Assembly: GCA_024641705.1 (NCBI GenBank) | Contig: JAHECO010000010.1 | Span: 37,228 to 101,227 of the forward strand | Source of the DNA: Candidatus Kryptoniota bacterium | GTDB lineage: Bacteria; Bacteroidota; Ignavibacteria; Kryptoniales; JAKASW01 | Reading direction: 5' to 3' | Length of the DNA stretch: 64,000 nucleotides | Notes under the pieces: generated by a model | Databases searched by the model: none | Seen by the model: the letters and a program-made list of their open reading frames with translations, nothing else | Told to the model about the DNA's origin: nothing | Translations under genes and position numbers: made by a program | In this document: positions 8,064-16,698 of the stretch, one piece after another | Numbering within the stretch: position 1 is the stretch's first letter | Layout of the letters: every line of letters begins with the position of its first letter

Positions 8064-9374
8064 ATGACACCCGCAACTGGAAAAGTATACCTCATCGGAG
8101 CCGGCCCCGGCGATCCCGGACTCATAACGGTCAAAGGTTTGGAGAAGCTGAAACAAGCGGATGTGGTCGTTTACGACAGACTTATAAATGACGACCTGTT
8201 GTCATATTGCAGAGAAGGGTGCGAAAGAGTTTTTGTCGGGAAGGAAAGCGGATACCATCCCGTCGAGCAGGAGCTGATAACCGACATCCTGATAAGAAAA
8301 TCACGACTCGGGTTGGTGGTGGCGCGACTCAAGGGAGGAAACCCGTTCGTGTTCGGGAGAGGCTCCGAAGAAGCGATTGCGCTCAAGGAGGCCGGAATAG
8401 ATTTCGAGATAATTCCGGGAATAACTTCCGGTCTCTCGGCTCCTATTTACAGCGGTATTCCCATCACGCACCGGGGACTTGTCACGCAGTGCGTCCTGAT
8501 CACAGCCCACGAATCCCCCGACAAGCCGGGAACGCAGGTGGAGTGGGATAAATTGGCCCGGCTGAAGAACACGGCTCTCGTCATTTACATGGGAGCTTCC
8601 AGGATCGAGAACATATGCAAGGAGCTGATAAGGCACGGAGCCGATCCGTCGACGCCTGCTGCCGTCATCGAAAACGGCACTTTGCCGAAGCAGCGGACTA
8701 TAACAGGGCAATTGGACAACATCGCCGGGATGTTCAAGGCAAACGGCTTCCACGCACCCGCCATTATAATGATCAGTCCGACCGTCGCGATGCGGGAACA
8801 ATTGCTGTGGTACGAAAGTCAGCCTTTGTTCGGTAAGAGAGTTGTTCTGGTTGGGGACGCCCTGGACATCGACAGGCTGCGCGCGATGATCTACGACATG
8901 GGCGGAGAAGCACTCGAGCTTTCGTCTACCGGGCAGGATCAACCCCCGAACGTCCTGCCGGGGCATGAGCTGAGCGGTGTCGAGAGCAACCTCGGCGACG
9001 GCGGAACGTTCCCGCAAGTCATCCATTACCGATTCGATGGGTTAAAGGAAGACGTGCTCCCCGCAATCACCGCACAAAGGGAACCGGCCGATATCACCGT
9101 TGGACCTCGGCCCGAAGTTCTGAAAGACATCAGAGAGAACGGCGCCCACATTTTTATTTTTTCACACTCTTCCGCCGTGGAATATTTCTTTGATAACCTC
9201 GGTTATCATGACGCGGTCGGGGTTTTGAAACACGGCATGCTCGTAGCGATGAATTATGCCGCAGCAAACTCCCTGGTGGACAGAAACATTCACAACGTCA
9301 TCGTCCCCGCCGACGGCGGGGTAAAAGACGTTCGCACTCTGCTACTCAAACACTTCCGAGATTCCGAATTATGA
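8064..9374 (+). CDS. cobA: uroporphyrinogen-III C-methyltransferase fused to uroporphyrinogen-III synthase-like domain (CobA-HemD)
   Basis: 436 residues. The first ~245 residues are a SUMT/CobA methyltransferase: VYLIGAGPGDPGLITVKG, VVYDRLI, the SAM-binding LKGGNPFVFGRGSEE, IPGITSGLSAP and GIPITHRG. They are followed by ~180 residues that fit a HemD-like two-lobed domain (GKRVVLVGDALDIDRLRAMIYDMGG ... IFIFSHSSAVEYFFDNL). The first domain makes precorrin-2 by two SAM-dependent methylations; the second would close the tetrapyrrole ring to uroporphyrinogen III. Such fusions are common in Gram-positive and some anaerobic bacteria. HemD sequences are poorly conserved, so the second assignment rests on position and weak similarity. 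The stop codon overlaps the first TauE start as ATGA (9371-9374), indicating translational coupling. Confidence 0.88.
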   Translation: MTPATGKVYLIGAGPGDPGLITVKGLEKLKQADVVVYDRLINDDLLSYCREGCERVFVGKESGYHPVEQELITDILIRKSRLGLVVARLKGGNPFVFGRGSEEAIALKEAGIDFEIIPGITSGLSAPIYSGIPITHRGLVTQCVLITAHESPDKPGTQVEWDKLARLKNTALVIYMGASRIENICKELIRHGADPSTPAAVIENGTLPKQRTITGQLDNIAGMFKANGFHAPAIIMISPTVAMREQLLWYESQPLFGKRVVLVGDALDIDRLRAMIYDMGGEALELSSTGQDQPPNVLPGHELSGVESNLGDGGTFPQVIHYRFDGLKEDVLPAITAQREPADITVGPRPEVLKDIRENGAHIFIFSHSSAVEYFFDNLGYHDAVGVLKHGMLVAMNYAAANSLVDRNIHNVIVPADGGVKDVRTLLLKHFRDSEL

Positions 9375-10429
9375 ACTTATTCAACATTTACCTTCCTGTG
9401 GCAGGGATTCATTTCAACGCCCTCTTGCTGATACTGATCGGATTCTGCGTCGGTGTCATCGGAGGATTTTTCGGCGTCGGCGGCGGTTGGATAATTACTC
9501 CGGCACTCAACATCTTCGGCTTTCACATGGCTTTCGCGATAGGGACCGGGCTTTCCGACATATTCGGGCAGTCGTTGGGAGCTTTGAGAAAACATCAGAG
9601 GATGGGCAACGTCGACTGGAAACTCGGATCTATGGCGATAGTGACTTCCATCCTCGGTTTCGAAGGTGGATCCAGAGTTGTGATAGCACTCGAGAAGGCG
9701 GGCGACGTGGGGACGGTCATCAGGTGGTGTTACGTGATTTTCCTGGCCGGGCTGGGTGCTTTCATGTTCTATGATTACTTCGTGCTGCGCGGCAGGCAGC
9801 TTAAGCGCATGCAGGAAGACCCTACCGGTACGAAACATGGCTCCGGACCGGGCGGAGTAGCCGAGAGACTCCACAACATAAACATCCCGCCGATGATCTC
9901 TTTTCCGAGATCAAACATCGACAGAGTGTCACTCTGGGTGATCATGGCCATCTTCTTGTTCACCGGCTTTCTGTCGGGTGTCCTCGGCATAGGCGGAGGA
10001 TTCATAATCCTCCCGGCTCTCGTTTACCTGATCGGCCTCCCTACAGTCATAGCGGTGGGCACATGCCTGATGACCGTCCTTGCCACCGCGGCGTTCGGCT
10101 GCTTCACTTACGCCATGGAGGGCAGGGTTGAGATATTGGCAGCAATTCTCATGCTCATCGGCGCATCCGTCGGGGCCCAGATAGGCGCGACCGCGGTAAG
10201 ATTCATCAAGGGCTACGGCATCAGGCTGCTGTTCGCGATAATGATAGTCTTCACCAGCTTCTCGGTAGTAACGGAGCAATTTTACAAGATAACGCTCGAG
10301 AAGCTCTTGCAGGCTTTTTCCGGAATCATCCTCATGGGAACTGCGGTGGCCATGACCGTCATAATAATCGCAAAGCTCATAAGAGAATACAGAAAAGAAC
10401 GCAAGGTCGGGACATCCGACAATGATTAA
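9371..10429 (+). CDS. TauE/SafE-family sulfite/anion exporter, copy 1
   Basis: 352 residues with about eight to nine membrane segments. Two inverted-repeat halves each carry the family's glycine-rich signature: GFCVGVIGGFFGVGGGWIITPAL near residue 20 and GFLSGVLGIGGGFIILPALVYLIGLP near residue 200. A hydrophilic loop (~residues 130-175) separates the halves. The family moves sulfite, sulfoacetate, sulfonates or sulfate across the inner membrane. Its start overlaps the cobA-hemD stop (ATGA). The next gene, 19 bp downstream, is a close paralogue (long stretches such as KGYGIRLLFAIMI are identical), so this is a recent tandem duplication. Context next to sirohaem and sulfate-reduction genes suggests sulfate/sulfite transport; direction is not readable from sequence. 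Confidence 0.88.
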   Translation: MNLFNIYLPVAGIHFNALLLILIGFCVGVIGGFFGVGGGWIITPALNIFGFHMAFAIGTGLSDIFGQSLGALRKHQRMGNVDWKLGSMAIVTSILGFEGGSRVVIALEKAGDVGTVIRWCYVIFLAGLGAFMFYDYFVLRGRQLKRMQEDPTGTKHGSGPGGVAERLHNINIPPMISFPRSNIDRVSLWVIMAIFLFTGFLSGVLGIGGGFIILPALVYLIGLPTVIAVGTCLMTVLATAAFGCFTYAMEGRVEILAAILMLIGASVGAQIGATAVRFIKGYGIRLLFAIMIVFTSFSVVTEQFYKITLEKLLQAFSGIILMGTAVAMTVIIIAKLIREYRKERKVGTSDND

Positions 10430-10448
10430 TCCACAAAAAGTGTGACAC

Positions 10449-11501
10449 ATGAACCTCTTCAATATTTATTTGCCCGTTGCCGGAATCGAGTTCAATGTCT
10501 TGCTCCTCGTCCTGATCGGATTTTGCGTAGGGGTGCTCGGAGGCTTCTTCGGAGTCGGCGGTGGTTGGATGGTTACCCCGGCTCTCAACATCTTCGGCTT
10601 CCATATGGCTTTCGCCATCGGGACACCGCTCGCTAATATTTTCGGACAGTCGATTGGGGCCGTGCGGAAACATCACAGGATGGGAAACATCGATTGGAAG
10701 CTGGGACTCATCTCGATCGTCACTTCCGTGATCGGCTTAGAGATAGGCTCGCGTGTAATACTCGCGCTGGAAAAGGCCGGAGACGTCGGTACAATCGTGA
10801 GGTGGTGCTACATCTTCCTCCTTTCCGCACTCGGCGTTTACATGATGTATGATTTCTATTCCTCACGCCCGAGGCAACTCAAATCCGCACAGGAGGAGTC
10901 CGACAAATCGCGTGCGGCCGGGTTATCGCGCGGGAACAAGTTCTCCGACAGGCTGCACAGCATCAATATCCCTCCCATGATATCTTTTCCCGCGTCGGGG
11001 ATCGAAGGGGTCTCGCTCTGGATTATCCTGCTGGTGTTCCTGATCACCGGCTTTCTCTCAGGTTTCATGGGCGTAGGCGGCGGATTCATCATCATGCCCG
11101 TCCTTATATACCTTATCGGTCTGCCGACGACGATTGCCGTGGGAACGAGTTTGGTCACCGTTCTCTTCACTGCCGCGTACGGCTGTTTCACCTACGCTAT
11201 GAAGGGACGCGTGGAGATCATGGCCGCTTTCGTCATGTTGATCGGCGCCTCGATGGGAGCGCAGATAGGCGCGACCGCGGTAAAATTTGTGAAGGGCTAC
11301 GGCATCAGGCTGCTGTTCGCGATAATGATTATTTTCGCAGGCTTCTCCGTTGTGGCCGAGCAGATATATAAATCCACGGCCAAGCCGATTTACCAGACCC
11401 TTGCGGGAATCATCCTGATGGGAACGGCCATGTCTCTTGTAGTGATAATCCTGGTCAGGCTTGTCCTCGATTCACGAAGGGAGAGGAGATTGAGGTTATG
11501 A
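10449..11501 (+). CDS. TauE/SafE-family sulfite/anion exporter, copy 2
   Basis: 350 residues, a tandem paralogue of the preceding gene. The same N-terminal MNLFNIYLPVAGI start, the GFFGVGGGWMVTPAL motif and the second GFMGVGGGFIIMPVLIYLIGLP motif are present. Differences concentrate in the central loop (residues ~135-175) and the termini. It is expected to be an inner-membrane transporter for a sulfur oxyanion. The pair may form a heteromeric transporter or differ in substrate or expression. The start codon at 10449 follows the copy-1 stop by 19 bp, so the two are co-transcribed. Confidence 0.88.
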   Translation: MNLFNIYLPVAGIEFNVLLLVLIGFCVGVLGGFFGVGGGWMVTPALNIFGFHMAFAIGTPLANIFGQSIGAVRKHHRMGNIDWKLGLISIVTSVIGLEIGSRVILALEKAGDVGTIVRWCYIFLLSALGVYMMYDFYSSRPRQLKSAQEESDKSRAAGLSRGNKFSDRLHSINIPPMISFPASGIEGVSLWIILLVFLITGFLSGFMGVGGGFIIMPVLIYLIGLPTTIAVGTSLVTVLFTAAYGCFTYAMKGRVEIMAAFVMLIGASMGAQIGATAVKFVKGYGIRLLFAIMIIFAGFSVVAEQIYKSTAKPIYQTLAGIILMGTAMSLVVIILVRLVLDSRRERRLRL

Positions 11502-11567
11502 CCCCGGAGCCGAACAGGAGTTCGCAATGCGGTCAGGAACATTAAATAGTTGGGAAAGGCAAAGATA

Positions 11568-11870
11568 ATGACAGGAAGAAGAGCGGTGATTTTCTTGGCG
11601 TTCTGTCTGTTTTTCGTGAACGCATCAGGCAATACATGCTCGGCCAACACCGTCAAGAAGGAACATGCCACGTTTACTCAGCACATTGAAACCACGCATC
11701 TCTCAGGGGTTGACTTGTGGATAGCAGTGATGTACAATGGAAACAGAGTTCTTTACGCCGTGGTGGTGACACTGGTGATGGCCGTGCTGGGTACAACACT
11801 GGCCTTCTTTACCGACCTTGTGTTGAAAGCTCTCGGTATGGAGGTGTCCAGACTCTCTCACAGGGAATAG
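11568..11870 (+). CDS. small membrane protein downstream of the TauE pair, function unknown
   Basis: 100 residues from the ATG at 11568, which has a GGAAAGG ribosome site; an upstream in-frame TTG at 11550 overlaps that site and is rejected. The protein has a signal-like N-terminal helix (residues ~5-25), a short periplasmic loop, and a long transmembrane helix (~55-85, VLYAVVVTLVMAVLGTTLAFFTDL). It ends in a short cytoplasmic tail. I do not recognise a family. Its place directly after two TauE genes and before the haem sensor suggests an accessory subunit of the transporter or sensor, which is inference only. Confidence 0.6.
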   Translation: MTGRRAVIFLAFCLFFVNASGNTCSANTVKKEHATFTQHIETTHLSGVDLWIAVMYNGNRVLYAVVVTLVMAVLGTTLAFFTDLVLKALGMEVSRLSHRE

Positions 11871-11945
11871 CCGTCGGGACGGTAAGCGTAGCTCATCATT
11901 GCCTTAGCCGCTGAACAATTAACAATTACCGATAGGTCAGTATAA

Positions 11946-13502
11946 TTGAAGCAGATAGGCAACTTAAAATATACCAGCATCTCAACACGCATCTCGATTC
12001 TCCTGGGCCTGATTATTCTTGTCACGATGGGGATTTTCTCCGCGGTCAGCCTCATGAAACAGGAAGAGGACTCTATTGACTCGGTGAGCCGGAGCGCGCT
12101 GCTCCTCAGCCAGACAACCGAGAAGATCCTGAGGTTCAGCATGCTCAAGAACAGGCGCGACGAGATTTCGATGGCGATCAGGGACATCGTCGGCGAGCAA
12201 GGCATCTTGTCGGTCAGGATCCTCAACCATAAGGGCGTGATAAAATTCTCTTCCCGGCAGTCGGAGGTAGACGAACATATCTCCCGTGCCAATCAGCTTT
12301 GCGCGAACTGTCATGACAAGGGCGACGACGGGGCAAGATATCCGGCCAGCAGCTTCTACCGCTACCATCTCGACAAAAGCAACGATGTAATCTACAGCTC
12401 CCTGCCTATTTACAATTCTCCGACATGTTATAACGGGGATTGCCACGCGACCGCCGCACAGGAAGCGTCGGCGGGCGCCGGCAGTTTGAGAACCGTCCTC
12501 ATCGCACATTCCGTTCATGACTCTTCACAGACTATTCTTGGATTCATCGAGATCGAAGTGTCGGCGAAGAGAATTATCTCGAACCTCGACAGAAGTCGCA
12601 CGGAACTGATCGCTTTGACAATCCTGATCGCACTCATGGCTTCCACGGTAATGTATTTTTCGATCAGGCACCTCGTTGGCAAGCCGGTGACGAAACTCGT
12701 GGAAGGAACGAAGCGGGTTGCGCAGGGCGATTTCAGTCATGAAATCTCCGCCGGCAGGGCCGAACTGGGAACCCTTGCCGAATCTTTCAACCACATGCAA
12801 AGACAGCTTCTGTCCACCCAATCACAGCTGATCGAATCTGAAAAACTCGCGTCTGTCGGCAAGCTCGCGGACGAAATCGCAAACCAAATAAACAATCCGC
12901 TTACGGGTATAATAGTATTTGCTGAGAGCTTGCTCAAACGGCCCGATTCGGGCGGGGCTGAGAAGTCGGACTACGAGACTATCCTTCGGGAGGCGTTGAG
13001 AATCAGGGAAAGCGTAAGGAATGTCCTGTCCCTCTCAAGGAGTGAGAAGCCCAATTTCATAGCGGTGGACGTCGCGGGGGTAATCAGACACGCGATTTCA
13101 GTGCTCGAGAAGTTTTCCAGCTTCCGGAACATCCAGATAATCACCGGAATGCCGAAAGCGCTGCCGAAGATTTCGGCCGACCCCGGTTTGTTGGAACAGG
13201 TCTTTCTCAACCTCCTCCTGCTTTCTTCGGAGAACATGCCCGCCGGCGGGATTCTCAATATTACGGCGACGCTCCTCGAAAAAGAAAAGCAAATCGAAGT
13301 ACGGTTTGCAGACATCGGAAAAGGTCTTCCCGACAACGTCTTGCAGGCGCTCTCCGACCAGAACGACAAACTGGAAAGCGTCGAGAGGGCCGGCATAAGC
13401 CTCGCCGTATGCAGAGATATCATTTCGCTGCACAGGGGTAAAATAATTGCAGCATCCGGGACCGGAGCAGGGACATCGATAACCATTAAATTGCCCGTAT
13501 GA
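11946..13502 (+). CDS. membrane haem-binding sensor with degenerate histidine-kinase core
   Basis: 518 residues. One transmembrane helix at ~15-37 and a second at ~222-243 flank a periplasmic domain with two c-type haem motifs, CANCH (Cys119-His123) and CYNGDCH (Cys161-His167, a CX4CH spacing as in cytochromes c3). A HAMP linker (~240-290) and a coiled coil lead to a kinase core. The H-box reads KLASVGKLADEIANQINNPLTG: the position of the phosphoacceptor His (normally IAHEINNPL) is Asn313. In the N-box, LNLLLLSSENM, the second conserved Asn is Leu426. G-boxes remain partly recognisable (DIGKGLP, GAGTSITIKL). This looks like a redox/haem pseudokinase rather than an active autokinase. It is followed 6 bp later by a response regulator. 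Ligand could be redox state, NO or CO; that is inference. Confidence 0.85.
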   Translation: MKQIGNLKYTSISTRISILLGLIILVTMGIFSAVSLMKQEEDSIDSVSRSALLLSQTTEKILRFSMLKNRRDEISMAIRDIVGEQGILSVRILNHKGVIKFSSRQSEVDEHISRANQLCANCHDKGDDGARYPASSFYRYHLDKSNDVIYSSLPIYNSPTCYNGDCHATAAQEASAGAGSLRTVLIAHSVHDSSQTILGFIEIEVSAKRIISNLDRSRTELIALTILIALMASTVMYFSIRHLVGKPVTKLVEGTKRVAQGDFSHEISAGRAELGTLAESFNHMQRQLLSTQSQLIESEKLASVGKLADEIANQINNPLTGIIVFAESLLKRPDSGGAEKSDYETILREALRIRESVRNVLSLSRSEKPNFIAVDVAGVIRHAISVLEKFSSFRNIQIITGMPKALPKISADPGLLEQVFLNLLLLSSENMPAGGILNITATLLEKEKQIEVRFADIGKGLPDNVLQALSDQNDKLESVERAGISLAVCRDIISLHRGKIIAASGTGAGTSITIKLPV

Positions 13503-13508
13503 ACTGAT

Positions 13509-13901
13509 ATGAAGCGGACCGCGAAAATACTTGCAATAGACGGCGAGGACATTGTCCTCAAGTCGATATCGAAAGCACTCAGGAGCGACGGCGACACGGA
13601 GTATTCCGTCACCACTGCGAACACCGCCCTGGAAGGCCTGAAGTTAGTGCGCAGCAATATGTTCGACCTGATCCTCCTCGACCTCGCACTCCCCGGGATG
13701 AACGGCATCGAGGCATTGCGCCGAATAAAAAGCAGTTATCCTCTGGTTTCCGTTGTTGTAATGTCCGGATACTCATACGAAAGGACGTTCCTGAACGAAG
13801 CCGCAAACAACGCCGACGGTTTGCTCTCGAAGCCCTTCACCACCGAAGAAATAAAATGCCTGGTTTCCCATATATTATGGGGAAGCGAGAGGTGCACATA
13901 G
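13509..13901 (+). CDS. single-domain response regulator with altered acidic pocket
   Basis: 130 residues, one CheY-like receiver domain with no output domain. It keeps the phosphorylatable Asp58 (DLILLDLALPGMNG), Ser86 in place of the conserved Thr/Ser, and Lys108 (LLSKPF). At the N-terminus the usual pair of acids (VDDE) reads IDGE: the second metal-binding acid is Gly12, which should weaken Mg binding and phosphorylation. The gene starts 6 bp after the haem pseudokinase and clearly belongs to the same operon. The coordinated loss of key residues in both partners suggests a signalling mechanism that does not rely on ordinary His-to-Asp transfer. Confidence 0.85.
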   Translation: MKRTAKILAIDGEDIVLKSISKALRSDGDTEYSVTTANTALEGLKLVRSNMFDLILLDLALPGMNGIEALRRIKSSYPLVSVVVMSGYSYERTFLNEAANNADGLLSKPFTTEEIKCLVSHILWGSERCT

Positions 13902-13954
13902 TGCGCGAAGAGAACCATGCAAGCCGTTTGGTTTAGCTTACGACCACGATACAA

Positions 13955-16609
13955 ATGTCACTGTTCGAGAAAATATTCCACCGCCAGAAGCCTGAGGCAA
14001 TCTCCTTCAAAGCAAAGCTCGATCATTTTCAGCGCCTGTTGTTTTCCAACGATGAAGCGCTAAAGCTGATGGGCGGCTTGAGCGAGCTGCTGGTTTCGGG
14101 AAGGCCTTTCTCACGGGGAGAAATATATCCGATATTCTCAGAGGTCCTGAAGAACACTCAGGAAGTCACCGAACATCTCTCGCTCATGTGCGGCGGAAAG
14201 TACAAGACGCTCATCGGCCAGGTGGACCGCATCAAAGAGGAGTGCGACCGGATCCTTGCTCCCGTACCGTTTTGTCCGGAAAGATGGGACTGCACGGAAA
14301 CAGACTGTGACAGGTGCGAGAAGAGCAGGAAGCCCTCTCCCGACACGCCCTACTCATATACTGTCGACGAGATAACCGTCAACCATACCAGAGAAGTCGG
14401 CGGAAAGATGAGCCGACTCTGCGAAGTACACAACAGGCTGAATGTTCCGATTCCGGACGGCTTCTGCCTCACGTCAAGGTGCTTCGAGGATTTCTTTTCG
14501 GTAGGAGGTCTCTACTCGAAGATTGATGAAGCCATCTCTTCTATTGATTTCAACGACAACGCGCAGGTCCAACAAGCAAGCAGGGCGATCCAGGCACTCA
14601 TCATCGCATCGCCGATACCGCAAATCATCGAGAAGACGATCCTCGATGAGTACGACCGGCTGGCGGGAAAACATGGGAACATTCTTGTTTCGGTGAGATC
14701 GAGCGCGGTCGGCGAGGACGATCTGCATCATTCATTTGCAGGACTGCACTACACTGCCCTCAACGTAAGCCGAGAAAACCTCGTCGATGCCTGCTTCGAG
14801 GTCCTTATTTCAAAGTATCTCCCCCAATCTCTCGTGTACCGTTACATAACCGGGCTCCGCGACGTAGACATGCCGATGAGCATCGGCTGCCTGGAAATGA
14901 TCGACTCGGAGACAAGCGGCGTCTTGTTCACGAGAGACCCGATGGGCAATAGGGACGACATAATCATTCAAGCGGTCAGAGGCCTGGGGACGAAAGTGGT
15001 GGACGGCAGTGTCGAGGCACAGGAATTTGTCGTCGAGCGGTCGGACACCTGCAGGATACTCGGATTCAAGCCCGGCAACCAGGACTCCATGGCGGCCCCG
15101 AGAACAACGGACGGTTTGTACGAGGAGAAGCTTCCCGATGAACTTGCCCGCAAACCTTGTTTGAACCAGGACCAGGTCCGGCGAATCGTTCAATATGCCC
15201 TCCGGATAGAACAGTACTACGACGCTCCGCAGGATATCGAGTGGGCCGTGGATAGGAATGGCAAAGTATACATCCTGCAGTGCCGGCCCCTTGCGGTAAC
15301 CGACGCAGGCGGCTCGAACGGCGCTTCGAGAATCCCGTCCGCGGAGATAGCTGCCGATCACCCGGTTCTGATCGACAAGGGCGAGTGCGCGAGCCCAGGT
15401 CTCGGTTCGGGCAAGGTTTTCCTCCTCAACAGATTCAAAGACCTCGTCGATTTCCCATCGGGCGGGATTCTCGTGGTAAAGAAGACATCGCCCGAGCTGA
15501 CTCGGGTCCTCCATAAGGCGTCGGGACTCATCGCAGACATAGGAAACACGACCGGGCATCTTGCCATAATCGCCCGTGAGCTGAAGATACCCGTTCTCGT
15601 AAATACCGTCGATGCCACGAAGCTCTTGTCGAACGGCATGCTTGTCACAATCGACGCCCTCGAGAAGAAAGTTTATCCCGGTTCGATAATGGGGTTGAAC
15701 GGTCAACAGGATGCCCTTTCGGCAACCAAGAGTATCTTCATGAAAAGCCCGATGTACCGGATCTGGAAGGACGTATCCCAGTTAATCATTCCACTCAACC
15801 TCACCGATCCGGACTCCTCGGATTTCGCTCCCGACAAGTGCAGGACATTGCACGACGTTACCAGATTCGCCCACGAGCATTCGATGATAGAAATGTTCTC
15901 ACTTTATGAGTCGGCGGAGCACGAGGACAAGCAGGCGTATCCGCTGAAGTTTCCCGTGCCGCTGGATATCTACGTCATCGATCTCGGGAACGGCCTGAAC
16001 AAGATCGAGGAGAAGAAGGTGGTTACCCCGGAGGAAATCAGCTCGGAGCCATTCCTGTCGCTGATACGCGGCATGACGACGCCTGGAATAAGGTGGGCCG
16101 GGCCATTACCGATCGACTTCAAAGGGTTCACCAATCTTCTGATGTCGAACATTGTCGACCCGGGCAGAAGCGAGCGGGCTCTCGGCAGCCGGAGCTACGC
16201 CATCATCTCGGATTGCTACCTTAACTTCTCTTCAAGGCTGGGTTACCATTTTTCGAGGCTTGATGCCTACGCGAGCGACGAGATAAACAGCAATTACATA
16301 AACTTCGACTTCCGCGGCGGCGCTGCCGATCCGCTACGCAGAATGAGAAGGGCGAAGGTGATTGCGAGAATACTTGAGCTCTCGAACTTCTCCGTTACCC
16401 TTCAGAACGACAACGTCCTGGCAACGATAAGGAAGATACCTGTTCAGGCGATACTGGAGTTGCTGACGGAGATCGGCAGGCTGATGGGCGCGGTCAGAAA
16501 CGCGGATGTGACACTGATAAACGACGACAATGTAGAGCAGTTCGTAAGCGCCTTCCTGAGCGGAGATCCCGTGCCGGCATTGAGATTTACCGAGAAGAGA
16601 CCCAACTGA
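13955..16609 (+). CDS. PEP-synthase-like protein: ATP-grasp (PPDK_N) plus phosphohistidine domain, no PEP-binding barrel
   Basis: 884 residues. The N-terminal ~130 residues end in a Cys-rich cluster (CPERWDCTETDCDRCEK). A PPDK_N/ATP-grasp domain follows (~135-450) with SVRSSAVGEDDLHHSFAG, LFTRDPMG, the QAVRGLGTKVVDG glycine loop and VYILQCRPL. Next is a swivelling phosphohistidine domain (~470-570) with TGHLAIIARELKIPVLV, in which His535 aligns with the catalytic His of PpsA and PPDK. The last ~310 residues do not look like the PEP/pyruvate TIM barrel. The protein resembles ATP-driven phosphotransferases (rifampin-phosphotransferase architecture) that move a phosphoryl group through a His to an unknown acceptor. 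It sits 53 bp after the degenerate response regulator in the same operon. Calling it phosphoenolpyruvate synthase would overstate the evidence. Confidence 0.82.
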   Translation: MSLFEKIFHRQKPEAISFKAKLDHFQRLLFSNDEALKLMGGLSELLVSGRPFSRGEIYPIFSEVLKNTQEVTEHLSLMCGGKYKTLIGQVDRIKEECDRILAPVPFCPERWDCTETDCDRCEKSRKPSPDTPYSYTVDEITVNHTREVGGKMSRLCEVHNRLNVPIPDGFCLTSRCFEDFFSVGGLYSKIDEAISSIDFNDNAQVQQASRAIQALIIASPIPQIIEKTILDEYDRLAGKHGNILVSVRSSAVGEDDLHHSFAGLHYTALNVSRENLVDACFEVLISKYLPQSLVYRYITGLRDVDMPMSIGCLEMIDSETSGVLFTRDPMGNRDDIIIQAVRGLGTKVVDGSVEAQEFVVERSDTCRILGFKPGNQDSMAAPRTTDGLYEEKLPDELARKPCLNQDQVRRIVQYALRIEQYYDAPQDIEWAVDRNGKVYILQCRPLAVTDAGGSNGASRIPSAEIAADHPVLIDKGECASPGLGSGKVFLLNRFKDLVDFPSGGILVVKKTSPELTRVLHKASGLIADIGNTTGHLAIIARELKIPVLVNTVDATKLLSNGMLVTIDALEKKVYPGSIMGLNGQQDALSATKSIFMKSPMYRIWKDVSQLIIPLNLTDPDSSDFAPDKCRTLHDVTRFAHEHSMIEMFSLYESAEHEDKQAYPLKFPVPLDIYVIDLGNGLNKIEEKKVVTPEEISSEPFLSLIRGMTTPGIRWAGPLPIDFKGFTNLLMSNIVDPGRSERALGSRSYAIISDCYLNFSSRLGYHFSRLDAYASDEINSNYINFDFRGGAADPLRRMRRAKVIARILELSNFSVTLQNDNVLATIRKIPVQAILELLTEIGRLMGAVRNADVTLINDDNVEQFVSAFLSGDPVPALRFTEKRPN

Positions 16610-16654
16610 TCTGTCGGTGAATCGGCCGTCCCCGTTTTAGTAACGCGATAGGGA

Positions 16655-16682
16655 AAAATACAATCGGCCTGTATCCACAGGC
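16655..16682 (-). terminator. possible terminator downstream of porin gene
   Basis: GCCTGT (16667-16672) and ACAGGC (16677-16682) form a six-pair stem with a four-base loop. On the minus strand the stem is followed after ~7 bases by TATTTTT. It lies between convergent genes and would end the minus-strand island transcript. The distance to the T-run makes it a weak candidate. Confidence 0.4.
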
Positions 16683-16698
16683 AACACCTCTTGTTCAT

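Noticed and set aside
14810-15706. 298-codon minus-strand frame opposite the PEP-synthase-like gene
   Set aside because: Shadow of the ATP-grasp/phosphohistidine coding region, which has diagnostic motifs.
13955-16609. Annotation as phosphoenolpyruvate synthase
   Set aside because: ATP-grasp and phosphohistidine domains are present, but the PEP/pyruvate-binding TIM barrel is not recognisable in the C-terminal third.
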